This document shows, piece after piece, positions 21,982 to 27,224 of a DNA stretch of 27,224 bases. The stretch's first letter is position 1, and every line of letters begins with the position of its first letter. This DNA is from Candidatus Aerophobota bacterium (GTDB lineage: Bacteria; Aerophobota; Aerophobia; Aerophobales; B3-G15): positions 1-27,224 of the forward strand of contig JAUWJM010000003.1 in the NCBI GenBank assembly GCA_030607715.1. The letters run 5' to 3'. Position numbers and translations under genes: made by a program. The notes beneath the pieces were generated by a model. That model was given only the letters and a program-made list of their open reading frames with translations. It was not told the origin of the DNA and searched no databases.

Positions 21982-22386
21982 CTAAAAAAGAATTTCTATA
22001 GCTTTATAAGGACAAGCAGGGGCACATATTCCACAAATAATGCACTTCTCTTCGCTAAAATTTACTGTTCTTTCCTCTCTTTCCACTTCAAAAGCACCTA
22101 CTGGGCATAAAGCTACACAAGCTGTGCAGCAAACACATTTATCTTTATCCCACTTTATCTGTTGAGCTAAGGGTTTTACTTTTACTCCCAGCCCAATGAG
22201 ATAGTTTATACCACGGTTTAAGTTATCTTTCTCTCCACTTATTTCTATATCCAGCTTTCCCTCTTTATAAGGAACGATCTTTGCCTTTAAAATATTAATT
22301 ACCAAATTATGGTTCTTAATTAATTTGTAGGTAATAGGCTTACTAACAAGCTCTTGAGGAAAAACTAAGGCTACTTTTTTCTTCAT
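21982..22386 (-). CDS. NIL-domain ferredoxin (two 4Fe-4S clusters)
   Basis: Electron carrier with an N-terminal NIL domain (about residues 3-72, the fold also found at the end of MetN) and a bacterial-type 2[4Fe-4S] ferredoxin. Both cluster motifs are complete: CVCCTACVALCP and CIICGICAPACP. In methanogens, NIL-ferredoxins act with DUF39 proteins in homocysteine synthesis from sulfide; no DUF39 gene is visible here. ATG at 22384-22386 is chosen because AAAGGAG lies at good spacing; the frame is open to an ATG at 22404. It follows the TrxR-like gene by 73 bases and may feed or accept electrons from it. Confidence 0.88.
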   Translation of the reverse strand: MKKKVALVFPQELVSKPITYKLIKNHNLVINILKAKIVPYKEGKLDIEISGEKDNLNRGINYLIGLGVKVKPLAQQIKWDKDKCVCCTACVALCPVGAFEVEREERTVNFSEEKCIICGICAPACPYKAIEILF

Positions 22387-22459
22387 AATCTTCTCCTTTA
22401 TCATTGTTCAGTAATGTCAAAACTTAACCACAGAGAACACAAGTAATAAGTAATAACTT

Positions 22460-23461
22460 TTAATTTGATTTAAGAGTTTCTATACGATGAAGAGCAGCTA
22501 TGGCTGCGATAGTAGCTTCTCCGCAAGCAACATCTATCTGGCGAACCATCTTGGAACGGACATCACCTACTGCATATATGCCAGGAACTGATGTCTCCAT
22601 ATTCTCATCGGTTTTAATGTATCCAGCCTCGTCTAATTTAACCTTAGCGTCTTTCAGGAAGCCGATAGCAGGTGAGAACCCCTTATACATAAAAACACCC
22701 ATAACTTTAATCTTTTTTTCTTGACCACTTTTCCGATCTCTTGCTGTAATAGAATCGACAAATTCATCTCCATCTATACTGATGAGCTTATGGTTTAGCA
22801 GGAAATTTGCTTTTTTGTTCTTCCTTATTCTCTCTTGCAGTATTTTTGAACCAACCATATAAGGTGAAAACGCTACAAAAGTGACACTTCTTGCATACCT
22901 CAGAAGAGATTCTCCCTCTTGCAACCCAGAATTACCACATCCTATTACCGCAGTATCTTTATCTTTGTAGAGTGGACCATCACAGGTTGCACAGTAAGAG
23001 ATACCTTTTCCTTGAAATTTCTTTTCCCCGGGGATATTCAATAATTTAGGGACAGTCCCCGAAGCTACTATTACTGCATAGGCACTGTATTCAACATTGC
23101 ACCTTTCTTCTTTAATTGTTTGAACTATTATTTTATTTCCAGCTGGTTTTACCGATTTCACTTCTTCAAACTCTGCAATCTCTACTCCGAATTTCTGAGC
23201 TTGATTCTTTATTTTATCCATCAAATCCATTCCACTTGTCCCTTCTGGGAAGCCAGGATAATTTTCTATTAGCTCAGTTTTTGCTGCTAATCCTACAGTT
23301 ATTCCCTTTTCTATTAAAAGGGTGTTTAACATTTCCCTTGAGGCATAGATTCCCGCAGTCATACCTGCAGCCCCACCTCCAATAATAATCACCTCATAGT
23401 CATTCTTTCTTGGATACTGGTCCTCTGATTTTTTTTCTCTAAAATTCATCTTAATTTTCAT
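22460..23461 (-). CDS. Thioredoxin reductase-like flavoprotein
   Basis: FAD-dependent disulfide reductase of the low-molecular-weight TrxR type. It has an FAD motif GGGAAGMTAG at about residue 28, ENYPGFPEG near 66, the redox pair CATC at 157-160, a second nucleotide motif GCGNSG near 174 and the FAD-closing GIYAVGDVRSK near 289. Two departures are notable. The usual GGQ after the first motif reads VGL, and the NADPH-phosphate motif HRRxxxR after the second Rossmann turn is missing (AFSPYMVGSK). It may therefore use NADH or ferredoxin. The next gene encodes a ferredoxin. The length of 333 residues is normal with a short N-terminal extension. Confidence 0.85.
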   Translation of the reverse strand: MKIKMNFREKKSEDQYPRKNDYEVIIIGGGAAGMTAGIYASREMLNTLLIEKGITVGLAAKTELIENYPGFPEGTSGMDLMDKIKNQAQKFGVEIAEFEEVKSVKPAGNKIIVQTIKEERCNVEYSAYAVIVASGTVPKLLNIPGEKKFQGKGISYCATCDGPLYKDKDTAVIGCGNSGLQEGESLLRYARSVTFVAFSPYMVGSKILQERIRKNKKANFLLNHKLISIDGDEFVDSITARDRKSGQEKKIKVMGVFMYKGFSPAIGFLKDAKVKLDEAGYIKTDENMETSVPGIYAVGDVRSKMVRQIDVACGEATIAAIAALHRIETLKSN

Positions 23462-23546
23462 TTTTTGTTACTACTCCCCCATTAATTATCACGAATAATT
23501 ATTTAACAACTCCTCTTCTTACCCATTCACGCATCACCTATTACTT

Positions 23547-23576
23547 ATTATATACATCAGGGAGAATTTTAGTCAA
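23547..23576 (-). promoter_or_regulatory. Promoter for the TrxR-like gene
   Basis: On the minus strand TTGACT (23571-23576), 18 bases and TATAAT (23547-23552). It lies about 90 bases before the gene start. Its -35 is 4 bases from the -35 of the divergent promoter. Confidence 0.5.
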
Positions 23577-23580
23577 ATCC

Positions 23581-23609
23581 TTGACATCAGCAGGAATATG
23601 TGATAACAT
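23581..23609 (+). promoter_or_regulatory. Promoter for the acyltransferase operon
   Basis: TTGACA at 23581-23586, 17 bases and TAACAT at 23604-23609. It would start transcription near 23616, ahead of the acyltransferase at 23684. Confidence 0.45.
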
Positions 23610-23683
23610 TACAAAATGCTTAAAAGATCTTAGAAATATGAACTACCAGACTACGGATTATCTTAATAAAGAGAGCTTAAAAA

Positions 23684-24565
23684 GTGCTCCTTTTTCTTCT
23701 TTACAAAATAGGAGAGTTTCTTTCCTGTTATCTTCCCTCTTTTTTGAGTTACTGGATAGCAGAAAGATTAGCTGGTCTTTTCTTTCTCCTTACCAAGGGG
23801 AAATACATAGGTTATAAAAGAGCAATTTTAAATAATGTAGATTTAATTTTAGGTAAAAATAGAAAACAAAAGGAAAGTAAAAAGATAGCTCTTTTAATTT
23901 ACCGTAATTTTGCTTGGTATTTAAGAGAATTTCTTTGGTTGCCTGAACTCAGCACTTCAAGATTTTTCCGCCAGATTACCCCTGTAGGAGTAGAGAACCT
24001 TGATTATGCTCTTTCAAAAGGAAAAGGAACTGTGCTTTTATCCATTCATTTTGGCAATTGGGAGTGGGGAGGAATTGGACTGGCCTTAGCAGGATATAAA
24101 ATGAATTTTTTAGTAAGGCCCCATAAAAATAAGTTCACTAATCAGTTGTTTAATGATATAAGAAGTGCAAAGAAAATAAAAGTTATTTTTACAAACCAAT
24201 TAAAGCAGGTTATCAATGCTCTTAAAAGGAATGAAGCAGTAGCTATCTTATCTGACGAGGAAAATAAAAAAGGCGTAAAGATTGATCTTTTTAATCAAGA
24301 AATTATCCTTGCAGTAGGTCCCTTTAAATTGGCCTATCGGACGAGAGCATTAATTTCTCCTGCTTTCGTAATTAGAGATAAGAAAACAGGAAAACAAAAA
24401 GGAGTGGTGGAACCTCCCATTAAGCTGAATATCCGTCTTTCCGAAAAAGAAGCTATAGGCCAGGCAGCTCAGGAGTTTGCTTGGATTATGGAAGATTATC
24501 TGAGGTATTATCCTGATCACTGGCTTTTACTTAAAAATAAGAAAAGGATGGATGCAAATCAATGA
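23684..24565 (+). CDS. Lipid A-type lysophospholipid acyltransferase (LpxL/HtrB family)
   Basis: Transfers acyl chains to lipid A precursors or a related lipid at the inner membrane. The catalytic HxxxxE motif is seen as HFGNWE (H122, E127). An N-terminal hydrophobic helix anchors the protein, and the later conserved region DEENKKGVKIDLF with a final YPDHWLLLKNKK fits the family. The length of 293 residues is normal. The GTG start at 23684 has only a modest purine-rich site upstream. Its stop overlaps the start of the glycosyltransferase by 4 bases (ATGA), so the two are translationally coupled. It argues for an outer membrane. Confidence 0.88.
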   Translation: MLLFLLYKIGEFLSCYLPSFLSYWIAERLAGLFFLLTKGKYIGYKRAILNNVDLILGKNRKQKESKKIALLIYRNFAWYLREFLWLPELSTSRFFRQITPVGVENLDYALSKGKGTVLLSIHFGNWEWGGIGLALAGYKMNFLVRPHKNKFTNQLFNDIRSAKKIKVIFTNQLKQVINALKRNEAVAILSDEENKKGVKIDLFNQEIILAVGPFKLAYRTRALISPAFVIRDKKTGKQKGVVEPPIKLNIRLSEKEAIGQAAQEFAWIMEDYLRYYPDHWLLLKNKKRMDANQ

Positions 24566-25698
24566 AAGAAAAAAAACGAGTAAGAATTCTTCTTTTGTAT
24601 GTTTCAGATATAACGGGTCATAGACAAGCAGCTAAGGCAATTAAACAGGCTCTAAATAGGGCCTATCCCAATGCATTAATTCGGGAAGAGAATCTTTTTC
24701 GGCATGGAAACCCCTTTATGAGGTATAGTCTGAATGCCTTGTACTACACTTTTATAAAAGTAATTCCCTGGTTTTGGGATATAATCTGGGATAACAAAGA
24801 GGTTTATTGGTTAACTCATGTTTTACGAATTTTCCTGTATTATATAAACTACCATCGACTTTACCAAGAGGTTATTGCACCCTTTAGACCCCATGCTGTG
24901 ATCTGCACCCATTGTCTTTCCTGTGCAATTTCTTCAACTATAAAGAGAGCAAAGAAATTGGATTACTTGTTAATAGCTGTTCCTACGGATTTTTATCTTA
25001 ATCCCTACTGGTTTTACAAGAATGTAGATGTTTATTTTTTGCCTCACGATGAATTGAGAGATGAATTTATAAAGAGGGGGATCTCACCAGAAAAAATCCA
25101 TGTCACCGGTATTCCTATATCTTTAGGTTTTTGCGAATCAAAACAGAAGGAGAAATTAAAGAAAAAATGGGAAATAGAGGATAATCTCTTCACAGTTTTG
25201 GTAATGGGAGGAGGACAAGGAATTGGTTCAATAGAAGAAACTGTTTTAGCCTTAAGCGAAGTTCATTCTCCTTTGCAGGTTTTAGCCATCGCAGGAATAA
25301 ATAGAAATTTAAAACGGAAACTCCAAAAAATAAGTTCACAAATATGTCTTCCCTTAAGAGTTTTAGGATATGTTGATGGAATTGATGAATTAATGGAAAT
25401 TTCGGATTTATTAATCAGTAAATCAGGAGGGCTAACTACTGCTGAGGCTCTAAGTAAAGCTCTTCCCATGGGAATCATCGACTCAATTCCTGGGCAGGAG
25501 AGAAGAAATAAACAGCTTCTTCTTGAAAGGAATTTAGCTTTTGAGCTAAATAGTAAGAAAAATATAATTGATCTTGTTAAAAAATTATCAAATCACTCTT
25601 TTGATCGAAGAGAGTGGAGAGAAAGAACAAAAAATTTGGCTTATCCCAGGGCCTCCCAGGAAATTGCTAATAAAGTTATAGAACTAATGAAATCTTAA
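24562..25698 (+). CDS. GT28 / MGDG-synthase-like glycosyltransferase
   Basis: Probable glycolipid glycosyltransferase, related to monogalactosyldiacylglycerol synthase and UgtP. The N-terminal half has the acceptor-site pattern RILLLYVSDITGHRQAAKAI and later CTHCLSCAIS and AVPTDFYLNP. The C-terminal half has the nucleotide-sugar site VTGIPI, VMGGGQGIGS, DLLISKSGGLTTAEAL and a final PGQERRN. The length of 378 residues matches. It overlaps the acyltransferase by 4 bases, so both probably act on the same envelope lipid pathway. Sugar donor and acceptor cannot be told from the sequence. Confidence 0.85.
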   Translation: MKEKKRVRILLLYVSDITGHRQAAKAIKQALNRAYPNALIREENLFRHGNPFMRYSLNALYYTFIKVIPWFWDIIWDNKEVYWLTHVLRIFLYYINYHRLYQEVIAPFRPHAVICTHCLSCAISSTIKRAKKLDYLLIAVPTDFYLNPYWFYKNVDVYFLPHDELRDEFIKRGISPEKIHVTGIPISLGFCESKQKEKLKKKWEIEDNLFTVLVMGGGQGIGSIEETVLALSEVHSPLQVLAIAGINRNLKRKLQKISSQICLPLRVLGYVDGIDELMEISDLLISKSGGLTTAEALSKALPMGIIDSIPGQERRNKQLLLERNLAFELNSKKNIIDLVKKLSNHSFDRREWRERTKNLAYPRASQEIANKVIELMKS

Positions 25699-25710
25699 AG
25701 GAAACTAATT

Positions 25711-26742
25711 GTGGAATATTTAGAGATACCAACTAAGGATACTCGTTATGCTTATGTTACAGGAAGAGTGAGAGGTTTAGAAAAGCATCTTTTAAAAGAG
25801 ACAGATTTTGCCCATATTAAGGAAAGTGAAGGACTAAAGCAAGCTGTTGAAATATTAACTAAGTTTTATCCTTATTCAGAATCTTTAAAAAAGATATCCC
25901 AGGTTGAAGATTTTGAGGAAGGTTTAGAGGAGGAATTGAGAAAAACCAGGATTGAACTTAAAAGTTTTTCTCCCCAACCAGAACTTGTGGATCTTTTCTG
26001 GTTAGAGCACGATTTCCATAATATTAAGGTTCTTTTAAAAATTAAAGGACAAAAAGAGCTCTCAGAAAAAATAGATGAGTCTAAATGCGAAGGACATCTT
26101 TCAAAAGCTGGTTCTATTCAGATAAAGATTTTCCAGGAGGCGATATATAGAGAAAATTTCTTTAATTTACCCGGGGAGTTTAAAGATTTAATTTCTGAGG
26201 CACTTAGTCTAATAAAAAAAGAACCCCATCCTATAAAAATAGATATATTTTTAGATAAGAAACTCTTTGAGATGTTAGCCTCAAGACTAAGAGAATATAC
26301 TGATCCCTTTCTCGATGAATTGAGGGAAAAGTTAATTAATAGATTTAACATTGAGGCATTTTTAAGAGTGAAATTATGGAAAAGGGAAAATGGAAGAAAC
26401 CTTTTAGAAGAGATAATAGTGGAGGGAGGAGGGATAAAAAAGAAAAGTTTAGTAGATATAGCCGAACAATCAGAGAGTTCCCTTGTTGAAGAGTTAAAAA
26501 ATACTGAATACGGTTATCCGCTTCAGAAAGCTTTAGAAGAGTGGAGGAATAAACAAAATTTATCCGGATTAGATGATTTTTTTGATAAAAATATTCTGAA
26601 TTATACCAAAAAGGGATTTTATATAACTTTTGGAAGAGAACCTCTCATAAACTATATTTTTCTTAAAAAAAATGAGCTAAAAAGATTGAGGAAAATTCTA
26701 AGAGGAAAGTATTATGTTGCGAGTAGCCATACTTGGAGATAA
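25711..26742 (+). CDS. ntpC: V/A-type ATPase subunit C
   Basis: Central-stalk socket subunit that links the rotor shaft to the membrane ring (AC39 family). The 343 residues are almost all helical with repeated features of the family: YAYVTGRVRGLE at the start, LFWLEHDFHNIKVLLKIK near 95, and RFNIEAFLRVKLWKREN and NYIFLKKNELKRLRKIL near the end. GTG at 25711 begins 13 bases after the glycosyltransferase stop, with AAAGGAA just before. It overlaps the F subunit by 29 bases, so the two are one transcription unit. Confidence 0.88.
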   Translation: MEYLEIPTKDTRYAYVTGRVRGLEKHLLKETDFAHIKESEGLKQAVEILTKFYPYSESLKKISQVEDFEEGLEEELRKTRIELKSFSPQPELVDLFWLEHDFHNIKVLLKIKGQKELSEKIDESKCEGHLSKAGSIQIKIFQEAIYRENFFNLPGEFKDLISEALSLIKKEPHPIKIDIFLDKKLFEMLASRLREYTDPFLDELREKLINRFNIEAFLRVKLWKRENGRNLLEEIIVEGGGIKKKSLVDIAEQSESSLVEELKNTEYGYPLQKALEEWRNKQNLSGLDDFFDKNILNYTKKGFYITFGREPLINYIFLKKNELKRLRKILRGKYYVASSHTWR

Positions 26743-27028
26743 AGATACCATTCTTCCCTTTAAAGGATCGGGAATAGAGGCTATTTCTATCGAGGATCCA
26801 GGGAGGGGAGGAGAAAAATTGAAACAGGCAGTTACTGAGGATTACGGAATAATTTTTGTTTCCGAGTCAGTAGCTAAGAAATGTCTGGATGTTATTGAAA
26901 GTATAAGTGAGAAAAAGAGTTTTCCTATTATCACTATAGTGCCTGACCTTAGAGAAGAAATAGCCGAGATAGCCGAAAAAAGATTAAGAAAATTAATAAG
27001 AAAAGCAGTAGGAATGGAGATTTATTAA
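26714..27028 (+). CDS. ntpG: V/A-type ATPase subunit F
   Basis: Small central-stalk subunit with a CheY-like fold (ATP-synt_F). The 104 residues show LRVAILGDKDTILPFKGSG at the start, GIIFVSESVAKK in the middle and PIITIVPDLREE before a helical end. It starts at ATG 26714 inside the end of subunit C. In usual operons the catalytic A and B subunits follow, but here the next gene is pyrE, 15 bases later. Confidence 0.88.
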   Translation: MLRVAILGDKDTILPFKGSGIEAISIEDPGRGGEKLKQAVTEDYGIIFVSESVAKKCLDVIESISEKKSFPIITIVPDLREEIAEIAEKRLRKLIRKAVGMEIY

Positions 27029-27043
27029 GAGAAGGGAATTTAA

Positions 27044-27224
27044 ATGAAAGAAAAAGAAGTTCTCTCTTTTTTCAAAGAAAAGGGTGCCCTTTTAAATGGT
27101 CACTTTGAACTCTCTTCAGGACTTCATACATCTACTTATTTTCAGTCAGCACTGGTTATTCAATATACTTATCTCGCAGCTCGCTTAGGAGATTTCTTAT
27201 CCAAATTTTTTCCGAATATCTCAA
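27044..27224 (+). CDS. pyrE: Orotate phosphoribosyltransferase, 5' part only
   Basis: The first 60 residues fit PyrE, the pyrimidine-pathway enzyme that joins orotate to PRPP: EVLSFFKEKGALLNGHFELS, then SGLHTSTYFQSALVIQY. These match the typical FxxxGALxxGHFxLxSGxHSxxYxQ opening. ATG at 27044 has AAGGGA at 27032-27037. The gene runs off the window, so the PRPP-binding loop cannot be seen. Confidence 0.88.
   Translation, partial: MKEKEVLSFFKEKGALLNGHFELSSGLHTSTYFQSALVIQYTYLAARLGDFLSKFFPNIS

Noticed and set aside
23581..23817. 78-codon plus-strand frame before the acyltransferase
   Set aside because: It overlaps the promoter and the true acyltransferase start in another frame and shows no family features.

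Overview
The window looks like the chromosome of an AT-rich, anaerobic, Gram-negative-type bacterium from a deep-branching or candidate lineage. Something like Atribacterota or Aerophobota would fit, but the sequence alone cannot settle it. The clues are a lipid A-type acyltransferase (outer membrane), V/A-type ATPase stalk subunits, a B12-dependent class II ribonucleotide reductase, an oxygen-sensitive type of Thi4 thiazole synthase, 4Fe-4S and radical-SAM proteins, SpoVG and GSI-alpha glutamine synthetase. All housekeeping genes in the window appear intact.

Layout. 1-4160: a PflX-like radical SAM protein, the trkA-trkH potassium uptake pair and a small membrane protein. 4258-4343: tRNA-Leu(GAG). 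4344-12104: a roughly 7.8-kb genomic island bounded by the tRNA 3' end and a 19-bp copy of it (one mismatch) at 12086-12104. It starts with a beheaded, frameshifted S24 (LexA/CI-type) repressor remnant. Nine genes or gene remnants follow, all on the plus strand and all predicted to be secreted or membrane-anchored: a small secreted protein, a trypsin-like protease, an AbiTii-like protein with a membrane helix, a pentapeptide-repeat/potassium-channel fusion (frameshifted), a two-helix membrane protein, a secreted PLD-family nuclease (frameshifted), a single-span protein, a membrane-anchored PLD-fold-like protein and a 54-residue membrane protein. No integrase gene remains. The cargo reads like a decaying prophage or defence-type island aimed at the cell envelope, and it is the best candidate here for an undescribed system.

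12086-15570: a stand-alone LigD 3'-phosphoesterase (minus strand), then queH-obgE-proB (plus strand). 15571-15803: a scar that fuses the last part of a tyrosine recombinase to the last part of an IS200/IS605 TnpB and its right end. The last bases of that IS end form the stop codon of era. 15800-23461 (minus strand): trxB-like flavoprotein, NIL-ferredoxin, an array of three palindromes, a fragment of mnmA, thi4, nrdJ, and then spoVG-glnA-era from their own promoter. 23684-27224 (plus strand): lipid A-type acyltransferase, GT28/MGDG-synthase-like glycosyltransferase, V-ATPase subunits C and F, and the start of pyrE.

How the genes fit together. The thi4/NIL-ferredoxin/TrxR-like group suggests sulfide- and ferredoxin-linked sulfur and redox metabolism in an anoxic cell. 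The acyltransferase and glycosyltransferase overlap by 4 nt and probably act on envelope lipids. Intergenic DNA holds several repeat families: a two-copy structured element upstream of tRNA-Leu and queH, a REP-like palindrome cluster that shares a 10-nt core with the IS605-type end, and short dispersed repeat words. Gene boundaries, promoter boxes and frameshifts were read by eye, and no database search was possible.
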